Positions 26,949 through 34,743 of a stretch of DNA of 64,000 bases are shown here, in pieces; position 1 is the stretch's first letter; each line of letters begins with the position of its first letter. A program made the translations under genes and the position numbers. Under the pieces are notes generated by a model. The model was not told where the DNA came from. It saw nothing but the letters and a program-made list of their open reading frames with translations, and did no database searches. The DNA lies in assembly GCA_900110395.1 (NCBI GenBank), contig FODP01000026.1, forward strand, positions 1-64,000. Direction: 5' to 3'. Source of the stretch: Rhodospirillales bacterium URHD0017 (GTDB lineage Bacteria; Pseudomonadota; Alphaproteobacteria; Reyranellales; Reyranellaceae).

Positions 26949-27885
26949 GCAGGAAGGCTTCGAGGTTGTCGAGCGCCTTGAAGCCCATGGCGTTGCGCGT
27001 CTCGACCGTGGCCGAGCCCATGTGCGGCAGCAGGAAGGCGTTCTCGACCCCGTAATAGCCCTGGTGGATCTTGGGCTCGCCGTCGAACACGTCGATGCCG
27101 GCGGCGGCCAGCCGCCCGCTCTTCAGCGCCGCGATCAACGCCTCGTCGTCGACCACGCCGCCGCGCGCAGTGTTCACCACGATCGCCCCCTTGGGCAGCC
27201 TGGCGATGCGCTCGGCATTGACCCATTTGCGCGTCTCGGCGGTCATCGGTGCGTTGATCGACAGGAAGTCGCAATGCGGCAGCATGTCGTCGGGATTGGC
27301 GTGGAAGGTGGCGCCCTTCTCGAGGTCGGCCGGCAGGCGCGAGCGGTTGGAGTAGTGGATCTGCATGCGGAAGGCGCGCGCCCTGTCGGCCACCGCCTGG
27401 CCGATGCGGCCCATGCCCAAAATGCCGAGGCGCTTGCCGGTGACGTGTACGCCCATGAGCTGGGTGGGCGTCCAGCCGACCCAGTTGTGGGTCCTGAGCA
27501 TGGTCGTGCCCTCGTGGGCGCGCCGCGCGGCGCCCAGCAGGCAGAGCAGGGCAATGTCCGCCGTGGCGTCGGTCAGCACGTCGGGCGTGTTGGAGACCAG
27601 GATGCCGCGCTTGGTGGCAGCCGGTACGTCGACATGCTCGTAGCCCACCGAGAAGGTGGCGATCATGCGTACCGAGTCGGGCAGGCTGCCGATGGTCTCG
27701 GCATTCAAAGGATCGCCCGCCGCGCACATGATGCCGTCGCAGCCCGCGGACGCCTTGATCAGGCCGGGGCCGTCATATAGCCGGTCCTCGGAGTTGAGCA
27801 CGGCGTCAAAATTCGCCGCCAGCCGGGCCTCGACGTCGGGCGGAAAATGCCGGGTGGCGAGAACCCGAGGTTTGCCTGTGGTCAT
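26908..27885 (-). CDS. D-isomer specific 2-hydroxyacid dehydrogenase (glyoxylate/hydroxypyruvate reductase type)
   Basis: 325-residue NAD(P)-dependent dehydrogenase. The NAD-binding loop is GILGMGRIGQAVA (about residues 152-164). The catalytic Arg is in NTARGGVVDDEAL, the Glu in the following FDGEP block, and the His in LLPHMGSAT. Family members reduce glyoxylate, hydroxypyruvate or related 2-keto acids. The substrate is not set by context. A GGGAGG box lies upstream but rather far (12 bp). Its 3' end runs 41 bp into the lipoprotein gene. Confidence 0.92.
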   Translation of the reverse strand: MTTGKPRVLATRHFPPDVEARLAANFDAVLNSEDRLYDGPGLIKASAGCDGIMCAAGDPLNAETIGSLPDSVRMIATFSVGYEHVDVPAATKRGILVSNTPDVLTDATADIALLCLLGAARRAHEGTTMLRTHNWVGWTPTQLMGVHVTGKRLGILGMGRIGQAVADRARAFRMQIHYSNRSRLPADLEKGATFHANPDDMLPHCDFLSINAPMTAETRKWVNAERIARLPKGAIVVNTARGGVVDDEALIAALKSGRLAAAGIDVFDGEPKIHQGYYGVENAFLLPHMGSATVETRNAMGFKALDNLEAFLLRKQAPPDAVKAS

Positions 27886-28002
27886 TGGACGGTAATCCTC
27901 CCTGTGCGGCCGCCATGCCGCAGCGATGATTCTGGCAATCTCTGGGCATGGATATTACGCTGAGGCGCCCGGCTACAAGGCCTAGCCTCCTGCCATTGTC
28001 CG

Positions 28003-28881
28003 TTGAACACGCTTAGTTTTCGCCGTTCCCGCGCCCAGATCGCGGCCCCGATCGCCGCTGTCTGCGCTGTCCTGTTGCTGGGCCTGTGGATAAGGGTCGC
28101 CGACGCCCAGCAGCAGCAACTGGCGCAGCAGCAGCAGGACGTCGTCCTGGTTCCGCATCGTGCGACCTACGACATGAAGCTCAATGTCGCCCGCCCCAAC
28201 AGCGGCATCGTCGAGGTCAACGGCCGCATGGTGCTGGAGATGGTCGATTCCTGCGACGCCTGGGAGGTCAAGCAGCGCATCAAGCTGAAATTCCTGCGCA
28301 ACGACGGCGAGGAGTTCGACACCGATTCGAGCTTTACCAGCTACGAGACCAAGGATGGTCTCGGCCTGCGTTTCAGCGTGCGCAACATCCAGGACCAGGA
28401 GGTCGAGGAGGAACTGCGCGGCCATGCCGACCTCGAGGCGACCGGCGGCAAGGGCCGGGCCTCGTTCTCGCTGCCCGAGGTCAGGAGCTTCGAGCTGCCG
28501 GCCGGCACGCTCTTCCCCACAACCCATCTCGCGCTGATCATCCGGCATGCCCGAAACGGCGACCAATCGGTGTCCTACAGCGTGTTCGACGGCGCCCGCC
28601 TCGATGGGGCTTTCACGGTCAATGCCGTGATCGGCAAGCCGCCGCGCGGCGCCGGTGCACCCGTCGTGCGCGGCGATGTCAGCCTGTTGCGTCAGCAATC
28701 ATGGGGCGTGCGGCTTGCCTTTTTTGCCGCAGGCGATCAGGGCACGGCCAATCCAGAATACGAGCTGGCGTTGGACCTGCTGGCCAACGGAGTTGCCCGG
28801 TCGATGCTGCTCGACTATGGCGATTTCGCAGTGGATGCTCGCCTGGTTCAAATCCAAGCCCTGCCGAGGCCGCGATGCTGA
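28003..28881 (+). CDS. EipB-like cell envelope integrity protein (DUF1849), first copy
   Basis: 292 residues with an N-terminal signal sequence (hydrophobic 12-30, cleavage near VADAQ) followed by a Gln-rich stretch. The mature start PHRATYDMKL and the spaced elements GRMVLEM, DSCDAWEVKQR and TDSSFTSYE match DUF1849. Two Cys residues, Cys84 and the very last residue Cys292, fit the conserved disulphide reported for Brucella EipB, a periplasmic beta-spiral protein. Start is TTG at 28003; no ATG is available before the signal sequence. It overlaps the second copy by 7 bp. Confidence 0.78.
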   Translation: MNTLSFRRSRAQIAAPIAAVCAVLLLGLWIRVADAQQQQLAQQQQDVVLVPHRATYDMKLNVARPNSGIVEVNGRMVLEMVDSCDAWEVKQRIKLKFLRNDGEEFDTDSSFTSYETKDGLGLRFSVRNIQDQEVEEELRGHADLEATGGKGRASFSLPEVRSFELPAGTLFPTTHLALIIRHARNGDQSVSYSVFDGARLDGAFTVNAVIGKPPRGAGAPVVRGDVSLLRQQSWGVRLAFFAAGDQGTANPEYELALDLLANGVARSMLLDYGDFAVDARLVQIQALPRPRC

Positions 28882-29687
28882 ATGCCCGTCTGATGACACC
28901 GATGTTCCTGGTCACCGCGTTTGCCGCTCTCGCGCCCGCGGCGGCCCAGGACTTCGCGCCGCATCGCGCCGTCTACGTCGTCTCCGCCCTCGACCGCGGC
29001 AAGCCGGGCGCCGGCACGTCCGGCACTTATGCCTACGAGCTGCGTCTCACCTGCGATGGCGGCTATGTCGTGAACCAGCGGCTGCGGCTGGAAGGGGCAG
29101 GCCGCGACCTGGCCAGCGAGCAGCAGTCGCAGATGACCGAGAGCCGCGACGGCCGCAAGCTGCGCTTCGAGCACCGCACCACCGCCGGCGGCAAGCAGCT
29201 CAGCTTGGTGAAAGGCGAGGCGCTGGTCGGCGACGACGGCAAGGGCGAGGCGCGCTTTACCGATCCCGAGGGCCAGACCGTGGCACTGCCCGCCAAAACG
29301 TTGTTCCCGGTCGCCGTCGCCCGCGAGACCATCCGCCAGGCCAAGGCCGGCGAGAACGGCTTCGATGCCAAGTTCTTCTTCGGCGAGAAGGTGAAGCCGC
29401 CGCAGTCGCTCAACGTCCTGATCGGCAAGCTGCCCAAGCGCCTGGCCGACGTGAAGATCCCCGAGGGCGGCGAGCAGCTGGCCGACGGCCGCACTCGCAT
29501 CTACTACCGCGCCGGCTTCTTCGACGTGGCTCCCGACGGCAAGGCCCAGGGTGAGCCGGCCTACGAGATGTCGAGCGTCACCCTCGACAACGGCGTCGAG
29601 CTCTACGGCACCCACGAGGAGAGCGATGCGGCGATCGAGTACCGCATCACGCGCCTCGAAGCGCTGCCCAAGCCCGAGTGCAAGTGA
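28875..29687 (+). CDS. EipB-like cell envelope integrity protein (DUF1849), second copy
   Basis: 270 residues with a Sec signal peptide (cleavage near PAAAQ). It has the same layout as the upstream gene: APHRAVYVVSALD, then LTCDGGYVVNQR with Cys60, and a C-terminal PKPECK with Cys269. The two proteins are alike in plan but clearly diverged, so this is an old duplication, not a recent one. The 7-bp overlap with copy one argues for coupled translation. The palindromic complex at 29703-29817 follows. Confidence 0.82.
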   Translation: MLNARLMTPMFLVTAFAALAPAAAQDFAPHRAVYVVSALDRGKPGAGTSGTYAYELRLTCDGGYVVNQRLRLEGAGRDLASEQQSQMTESRDGRKLRFEHRTTAGGKQLSLVKGEALVGDDGKGEARFTDPEGQTVALPAKTLFPVAVARETIRQAKAGENGFDAKFFFGEKVKPPQSLNVLIGKLPKRLADVKIPEGGEQLADGRTRIYYRAGFFDVAPDGKAQGEPAYEMSSVTLDNGVELYGTHEESDAAIEYRITRLEALPKPECK

Positions 29688-29702
29688 TGCGAACGCGGGC
29701 CT

Positions 29703-29817
29703 CCGGCCCGCTCATTGCTGGGAGCGCGCCACTCCGTGGCGCTCATGGGCTCCGTGCTCCGCGAAGAAAGAGCGCCACGGAGTGGCGCGCTCCTAGCAAT
29801 GATCATGAGCGGGCCGG
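29703..29817. repeat. Outer palindrome enclosing element A2, upstream of amn
   Basis: Arms CCGGCCCGCTCAT (29703-29715) and ATGAGCGGGCCGG (29805-29817) are perfect complements. The left flank carries GGCC-TCC-GGCC, a mini-hairpin with TCC loop, then CGCTCAT. Element A2 lies inside. Further GC-rich hairpin sequence (GCGGCTTCGCTTCGGC area) continues to about 29866. The 190-bp stretch between the EipB pair and amn consists almost entirely of these repeats. Confidence 0.8.
29713..29801. repeat. Inverted repeat element A2 (second copy of the 2534-2631 family)
   Basis: Arms 29713-29743 and 29771-29801 (31 bp, one mismatch). They share GCTGGGAGCGCGCCACTCC and the following GTGGCGCTCATGG with element A1. 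The loop is 27 bp and differs from the A1 loop except at its start. So the arms are conserved while the loops have diverged. Confidence 0.88.
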
Positions 29818-29877
29818 ATCTGCCTGCGCGAAGCCGAAGCGGCTTCGCTTCGGCGAAGGCAGGGGCCCGCGGTCCGG

Positions 29878-31329
29878 ATGAGCATGACGCCCGAACAGGC
29901 CGTCGATCGCCTGGAAGAGCTGCACGGCGCCGCCAGCGGCGCCCTGCGCGAGGCGCTGGCGCGCTTCACCGAATCGGGCGCGGTGCCGACCGCCGAAGAG
30001 CGTAGCCGCTTTCGCTATCCCGAGCTCTGCGTCGACTGGCAGCCCGCCGGCGCCGTGCGCTTCACGCGTCGCGCCTGGGCGAAGTTCCAGGCGCCGGGCC
30101 GCTACACGACGACCGTGACGCAGCCGCACTTCTTCCGCCAGTACCTGCTGGAGCAGCTGCGGCCGCTCAGCGAGGAGTTCGGCGGCACCATCGAGGTCGG
30201 CGTCAGCGACCAGGAGATCCCCTATCCCTTCGTCACCGAAGCGGGCGACGAGTTCATCCATGGCGATCTCTCGGTGTCCGAGCTCGCGCGCCATTTCCCG
30301 ACGCCGGTGCTCGCCAATGTCGGGGACGAGATCGCCGACGGCACCTGGGTGGAGCAGGAGCGGGGCACACGGCCGCTTGCCCTGTTCGATGCGCTGCGCG
30401 TCGACTATTCGCTGCGCCGGCTGCTGCACTATACGGGCACCGACTGGCGCACCATCCAGCCCTGGATCCTGGCGACCAACTACCAGCGCTATGTCGACCA
30501 TTTCCTGACCTGGGCGATGGAGGAGCTGGCCAGGCCGAACGGGCCCTACACCCAGCTCGTGCTGCCGGGCGGCGCCGTCGTGCGGCGCGGCGAGGATACC
30601 TCGGTAGCCGAGGCCGCGGTGATGGCGGCGCCCTGGCACCGCTTCCAGATGCCGGCCTACAACCTGCTGCGCGGCGACGGCAGCGGCGGCGTCACCATCA
30701 TCAACATCGGCGTCGGCCCATCGAATGCCAAGACAGCGACCGACCATCTCGCCGTGCTGCGCCCGCATTGCTGGCTGATGATCGGCCATTGCGGCGGGCT
30801 CAGGCAGTCGCAGACCATCGGCGACTACGTGCTGGCGCATGCCTACCTGCGGCGCGACCGTATCCTCGACGATCTCTTGCCGCCGGAAGTGCCGGTGCCG
30901 GCGCTGGCCGAAGTGCAGGTGGCGCTGCAGCAGGCTGCCGAGCGCGTCACCGGCGAGAAGGGCGATGCGCTGAAGCGGCGGCTGCGCACCGGCACGGTGG
31001 TGAGCTACGACGACCGCAACTGGGAACTGCGCTGGAGCCAGGAGCGCCGCCGCATCAATCACGCCCGCGCCATTGGCGTCGACATGGAGAGCGCGACCTT
31101 GGCGACGCAAGGTTACCGCCTGCGCGTGCCCTATGGCGTGCTGCTCTGCATCTCCGACAAGCCCCTGCACGGGGAGATCAAGCTGCCGGGTGCGGCCACG
31201 CGCTTCTACCAGCGCGCCGTCGGCGAGCATCTGCACATCGGCCTGGAGACCATCGATCTCCTGCGCGGTGAGTTGCACTCGCTCCACTCGCGCAAGCTCC
31301 GCAGCTTCGACGAGCCGCCGTTTCGGTGA
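29878..31329 (+). CDS. amn: AMP nucleosidase
   Basis: 483 residues, the length of E. coli Amn (484). It hydrolyses AMP to adenine and ribose 5-phosphate, helping control adenylate pools. Typical features include the N-terminal regulatory part with RYPELCVDWQP, the catalytic phosphorylase-like half starting about residue 265 with TIINIGVGPSNAKTATDHLA, and GVDMESATLATQGYRLRVPYG. ATG at 29878 with a second ATG two codons on. The region upstream is repeat-filled, so the promoter is not evident. Confidence 0.95.
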   Translation: MSMTPEQAVDRLEELHGAASGALREALARFTESGAVPTAEERSRFRYPELCVDWQPAGAVRFTRRAWAKFQAPGRYTTTVTQPHFFRQYLLEQLRPLSEEFGGTIEVGVSDQEIPYPFVTEAGDEFIHGDLSVSELARHFPTPVLANVGDEIADGTWVEQERGTRPLALFDALRVDYSLRRLLHYTGTDWRTIQPWILATNYQRYVDHFLTWAMEELARPNGPYTQLVLPGGAVVRRGEDTSVAEAAVMAAPWHRFQMPAYNLLRGDGSGGVTIINIGVGPSNAKTATDHLAVLRPHCWLMIGHCGGLRQSQTIGDYVLAHAYLRRDRILDDLLPPEVPVPALAEVQVALQQAAERVTGEKGDALKRRLRTGTVVSYDDRNWELRWSQERRRINHARAIGVDMESATLATQGYRLRVPYGVLLCISDKPLHGEIKLPGAATRFYQRAVGEHLHIGLETIDLLRGELHSLHSRKLRSFDEPPFR

Positions 31330-31347
31330 TCATTGCTCTGGCGTCAA

Positions 31348-31372
31348 AGGTCCCTTGCTGCGCTCGGGACCT
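31348..31372. repeat. Short fragment of the ppx-rnd type palindrome between amn and ROK genes
   Basis: AGGTCCC / GGGACCT arms flank TTGCTGCGCTC. This is the inner part of the element seen whole at 19482-19554. It sits exactly between two convergent genes, where it may still serve as a terminator. Confidence 0.55.
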
Positions 31373-31375
31373 CAA

Positions 31376-32281
31376 CTATGCCGGCCACAGCCACGCCGCA
31401 CCGCGCACGCCGCTCGAATCGCCGTGCCGCGGCGGCTGCAGCCTGGTCACGATGCGGTCGGGCTCGGAGAAGATGTAGTTGCGCCACAGCTCCGGTACCC
31501 GCCGGTAGAGCGCCTCCATCTTCGACAGCCCGCCGCCCAGCACGATGACGTGCGGGTCGATCAGGTTGACGACGTTGGCCAGCGCCCGAGCCAGCCGGTC
31601 GCAATAGAGTTCCAGGCTGTCGGCCGCCTCGCGATCGCCCGCCTTTGCCGCCTCGGCGATCTCGGTCGCGCGCAGTTTGCGACCTGTCTTCTCCAGGAAC
31701 TGACGCTGGAACGCAGGTCCGCTCAGCCAGGACTCGACGCAGCCGCAGCGGCCGCAATAGCACGCCGGGCCGGGCCGCTCGTCGTCGCGCGGCAAGGGCA
31801 GGGCGTTGTGGCCCCATTCGCCGCCGATCGCCTGGGCGCCCGTGAGCGGCTTGCCGTCGATCACGACGCCGCCGCCCACGCCGGTGCCTAAGATGACGCC
31901 GAACACGACGGGCGAGCCGCGGCCTGCGCCGTCGGCCGCTTCGGAAACCGCAAAGCAGTTGGCGTCGTTCGACAGCCGCACCTCGTCGCGCTCCAGCACG
32001 CGCTTGAGGTCACGGTCGAGCGGATGGCCGTTCAGCTGCGTGGAGTTGGCGTTCTTGATCAGGCCGCTGGCGGGCGAGATCGCGCCGGGATGGCCGACAC
32101 CGACGCGGCAGCGCGCGCCCACCTTGGCTTCGAGCTCGCGCACCACGGCGGCCACGGCGCCGACGGTCGCTTCGTAGCTGCCTTGGGGCGTCGCCACGCG
32201 CACGCGGGCGCGTTCCTTGCCGCTGTCGTCGAGGACGATGCCCTCGATTTTCGTGCCCCCGAGATCGATGCCGATACGCAT
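31376..32281 (-). CDS. ROK family sugar kinase (fructokinase-like)
   Basis: 301 residues. The ATP-binding DLGGTKIEG is at the N-terminus; LSNDANCFAVSEA carries the probable catalytic Asp; and GTGVGGGVVIDG and GGEWGHN follow. The zinc motif CYCGRCGCVESW is complete. Compared with known ROK proteins, the GHPGAISP and NANSTQLNGHPL segments point to a fructokinase/Mak-type enzyme and not a repressor; there is no N-terminal helix-turn-helix. It is convergent with amn. Confidence 0.9.
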   Translation of the reverse strand: MRIGIDLGGTKIEGIVLDDSGKERARVRVATPQGSYEATVGAVAAVVRELEAKVGARCRVGVGHPGAISPASGLIKNANSTQLNGHPLDRDLKRVLERDEVRLSNDANCFAVSEAADGAGRGSPVVFGVILGTGVGGGVVIDGKPLTGAQAIGGEWGHNALPLPRDDERPGPACYCGRCGCVESWLSGPAFQRQFLEKTGRKLRATEIAEAAKAGDREAADSLELYCDRLARALANVVNLIDPHVIVLGGGLSKMEALYRRVPELWRNYIFSEPDRIVTRLQPPRHGDSSGVRGAAWLWPA

Positions 32282-32441
32282 GTCCCCACTTCACAGAAAT
32301 CGCGCACGAATGTCGATGCTGCTCTCCCGCCGCCTTGCAGCGCGACATTGACGCGCCGGGGCTGGTTCATGCGGCTATCCTCCTCGACAACGCGACGCTA
32401 CCTTCAGCATTCTGGAACAAGAGAGGCGAGGGCAGCGTACT

Positions 32442-33671
32442 ATGGCCAAGGGCGGGACGGAGAAGGCGTGGCGAAAGCGCCCGTCGACCATCCTGTGGAT
32501 GCTCTCGCTGGGCCAGCTCATCTCCTGGGGCCTGGTCTATTACACCTTCCCGCTGTTCGTCGTGCCGATGACCCAGGAACTGGGCTGGTCGCGCAGCGGC
32601 ATGTTCGGCGCGTTGACGGCCGGCCTGACGGTGGCCGGCCTGTGCTCGATCCCGGTCGGCGCCTGGATCGATCGCGGGCATGGCCGCAAGCTGATGACCG
32701 GTGGCTCGCTGCTGGCGGCAGCGCTCATGCTGGTGTGGGCGCGCATCGATTCCCTGCCGGTGTTTTACGCCATGTGGATCGGCCTCGGCGCCTGCCAGGC
32801 CGTGCTGCTCTATGAGCCGGCCTTTGCCGTGATCACGCGCGTCTACGGCCCGCGCTACAAGCAGGCGATCCTGCTGATGACTTTCCTGGGCGGCCTCGCC
32901 AGCACCTTCGGCATTCCCTTCACCCAGTTCCTGGTCGAGCGCGTCGGCTGGCGGGCGAGTCTGGAAGTGCTGGCCGCCATCAACGTCGTCGTGGCCCTGA
33001 TGCATTGGCTGTTCGTTCCGGGACCGCAGGAGAAGCCGGTGCCGATCGGCGAGGCCAGGCCGCCGGCCGACGGCGCGACGAAGAAGAGCCCGCTGGCAGC
33101 GGCCGTGCGCGTGCCGGCGTTCTGGGGGCTGGTCGTGGCCTTCGCGGGCTATGGCCTCGCCTTCTCGGCGATGAGCTTCCACCTCATCCCGCTGCTCGAC
33201 GATCGCGGCGTGCCGATCGGCGTGGTGATGGCCATCATCGCGCTCATTGGGCCCATGCAGGTGGTGGGCCGCGTGCTGCTGATGGTGGGCCAGCGCCATA
33301 TCACGACCATCCAGCTCGGCGCCGGCATCTACTTCGCCTTCCCGATCTCCATGGCGATGCTGGCGCTCGGCATCAGCGACGTCTACGGCCTGATCCTGTT
33401 CGCCATCATCTACGGTGTCGCCAACGGCCTCGTCACCATCCTGCGCGGCATGGCGGTGCCGGAGTTCATCGGACCCGAGGGCTACGGCGTCGTCTCCGGC
33501 GCGCTCACCATGCCGACCAACCTCATGCGCGCGGCCGGGCCGTTGCTGGCCTCGCTCGCCTGGGCGGCCTTCGGCGGCTACACGCCGGTGCTGTGGGGCC
33601 TCGCCGCCATCATGCTGGTCGCTGCGTGCGGTTTCGCTGCCGCGGCAATCCTGTCGACGCGCCAATCCTGA
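32442..33671 (+). CDS. MFS transporter (oxalate/formate or monocarboxylate antiporter-like branch)
   Basis: 409 residues, about 12 membrane segments. N-terminal half: LGQLISWGLVYYTFPLFVVPM, whose pattern is typical of the branch (quoted from residue 23 on), and the MFS loop VGAWIDRGHGRKLM. Second half: GRVLLMVGQRH. The family assignment is firm but the substrate is not. The 160-bp region before it, shared with the divergent ROK gene, shows nothing I can name. Confidence 0.85.
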   Translation: MAKGGTEKAWRKRPSTILWMLSLGQLISWGLVYYTFPLFVVPMTQELGWSRSGMFGALTAGLTVAGLCSIPVGAWIDRGHGRKLMTGGSLLAAALMLVWARIDSLPVFYAMWIGLGACQAVLLYEPAFAVITRVYGPRYKQAILLMTFLGGLASTFGIPFTQFLVERVGWRASLEVLAAINVVVALMHWLFVPGPQEKPVPIGEARPPADGATKKSPLAAAVRVPAFWGLVVAFAGYGLAFSAMSFHLIPLLDDRGVPIGVVMAIIALIGPMQVVGRVLLMVGQRHITTIQLGAGIYFAFPISMAMLALGISDVYGLILFAIIYGVANGLVTILRGMAVPEFIGPEGYGVVSGALTMPTNLMRAAGPLLASLAWAAFGGYTPVLWGLAAIMLVAACGFAAAAILSTRQS

Positions 33672-33677
33672 AGCTGC

Positions 33678-33971
33678 TCAGGCAGTCGCGGACAGCGCTT
33701 TGACCCGGTCGAGCTCCTGGCGCAATTGGGCGGCCGTCGGCTCGCGGCAGTCGACCGGCACGTGCGGCGGATCGGGGCTGACCCGCACGATCGGCGGCGT
33801 CTTGGCGAGAGCCAGGCGCGCTTCGGCCTGCTCGGTCCGCCCGGCAGCGATGTCGGCCAGCGCCTGCAGGGTGCACAGGCCTTCCCAGCGATCGGGCTCG
33901 CGCCGTGCGTCCTCGATGGAGCGTACGAAGCGGTCGGCGCGTTCGATCAGGGTGCGGAGACTGGCGGGCAT
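33678..33971 (-). CDS. Hypothetical protein, 97 aa
   Basis: A small Arg/Glu-rich soluble protein with no signal peptide or membrane segment. It is mainly helical by eye (ERADRFVRSIEDARREPDRW; AEARLALAK), then a Pro-rich VSPDPPHVPVD patch and a final helix. No family recognised. It ends 7 bp from the convergent MFS gene. A competing frame on the + strand (33726-34034) looks like a shadow. Moderate support only. Confidence 0.5.
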   Translation of the reverse strand: MPASLRTLIERADRFVRSIEDARREPDRWEGLCTLQALADIAAGRTEQAEARLALAKTPPIVRVSPDPPHVPVDCREPTAAQLRQELDRVKALSATA

Positions 33972-34101
33972 GTCGGGTCACGGATTGTTGCTGTCCCGCA
34001 ATGCCGTAGCCCACGGCGCTCCTTCAGTAGGTGACTTTCCGCACAAACCGATTTCATGGCCGCTGGAGCAACGCCGCTCCTCGCTGACGACCTGCCAGGG
34101 C

Positions 34102-34132
34102 TTGACGGCGCGGCGGCCGGGACCCATGTTAA
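34102..34132 (+). promoter_or_regulatory. Candidate promoter of ccdAB
   Basis: TTGACG (34102-34107) is followed after 19 bases by TGTTAA (34127-34132), or after 17 bases by CATGTT. It lies about 30 bases upstream of the relic ATG of ccdA. Spacing is imperfect, so this is a tentative call. Confidence 0.35.
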
Positions 34133-34150
34133 TGACCCGTGTGTCTTAAC
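34128..34150. promoter_or_regulatory. Candidate ccd operator (imperfect palindrome)
   Basis: GTTAATGAC (34128-34136) and GTCTTAAC (34143-34150) are near-complementary arms overlapping the putative -10. CcdA/CcdB complexes of known systems repress their own promoter by binding such sites. This is an inference from position and symmetry. Confidence 0.3.
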
Positions 34151-34215
34151 TGGAATCGCCCCATGCGGAAACCAGTGTTCGACCCAGTGCCAAGAAGCGA
34201 ACCGTCAGCCTGACC

Positions 34216-34446
34216 TTGAATGCCGACCTCTACGCCAAGGCGAAGGCCGAGGGCATCAATGCTTCTCAAGTGGCGGAAGAAGCACTGGCGCAAGCGCTGA
34301 AGGCACGTCTTGTGGAGAAGGTCCGCGCCGAGATCGAGAAGGATATGGCTGCCTATAACGCCTACATCGAAAAGCATGGCTCCCCGGCGGAGATGCTGCG
34401 CGAATACCTCGCCAATCGCGACGATGCAGCTTGGCGTCTTCCCTAA
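34216..34446 (+). CDS. ccdA: CcdA-family antitoxin, apparent 5' frameshift
   Basis: The frame reads KKRTVSLTLNADLYAKAK (from 34192) and then INASQVAEEALAQAL, which is a clear CcdA ribbon-helix-helix domain with the acidic C-terminal toxin-neutralising tail EYLANRDDAAWRLP. The in-frame N-terminus has no ATG or GTG. An ATG at 34163 starts MRKPVFDP in another frame. A single extra C in the GACCC run near 34182 would join the two as MRKPVFDP-SAKKRTVS. As read, only the TTG at 34216 opens this frame, deleting part of the DNA-binding strand. It overlaps ccdB by 23 bp. Confidence 0.75.
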   Translation: MNADLYAKAKAEGINASQVAEEALAQALKARLVEKVRAEIEKDMAAYNAYIEKHGSPAEMLREYLANRDDAAWRLP

Positions 34447-34735
34447 TCCGCTTGTCCGCGCCCGCCGAGCCTTTCCGTACGTCGTTCTCCTTCAGGCAGA
34501 CATGTCGGCCTTGGGCAGCGACCGCATCATCGCGTTTCTTGCGGCGAAGGCACAATTTGGGCCGCCGAGTAGCCGACTGATGCCCGTCGTCCAGGTCGCC
34601 GGACGCGACTTCGTGCTGTTGATGCCATCCATCACCAATGTTCCAGTGACGGAACTGCGCAGTCCGATCGGGAATCTCAGTGCATTTCGCGACGGCATCG
34701 TCGATGCGATCGACTGGACGTTCCTCGGCATCTGA
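34424..34735 (+). CDS. ccdB: CcdB-family gyrase-poison toxin
   Basis: 103 residues against 101 in plasmid F. The order of blocks fits CcdB: MQLGVFPNP at the start, SRLMPVVQVAGRDFVLLM in the middle (compare RELYPVVHIGDESWRMM), VPVTELRSPIGNLS, and a C-terminal DAIDWTFLGI. In F CcdB the last three residues are Trp-Gly-Ile, with Trp99 needed for gyrase poisoning. Here they are Leu101-Gly-Ile, while a Trp occurs at residue 98. Gyrase binding may therefore be altered. It is coupled to ccdA by overlap. Confidence 0.85.
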   Translation: MQLGVFPNPLVRARRAFPYVVLLQADMSALGSDRIIAFLAAKAQFGPPSSRLMPVVQVAGRDFVLLMPSITNVPVTELRSPIGNLSAFRDGIVDAIDWTFLGI

Positions 34736-34743
34736 GCGCTTCC

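Noticed and set aside
33726..34034. Small + strand ORF opposite the 97-aa hypothetical
   Set aside because: Less protein-like composition and no ribosome binding site; the minus-strand reading is preferred, with modest confidence.
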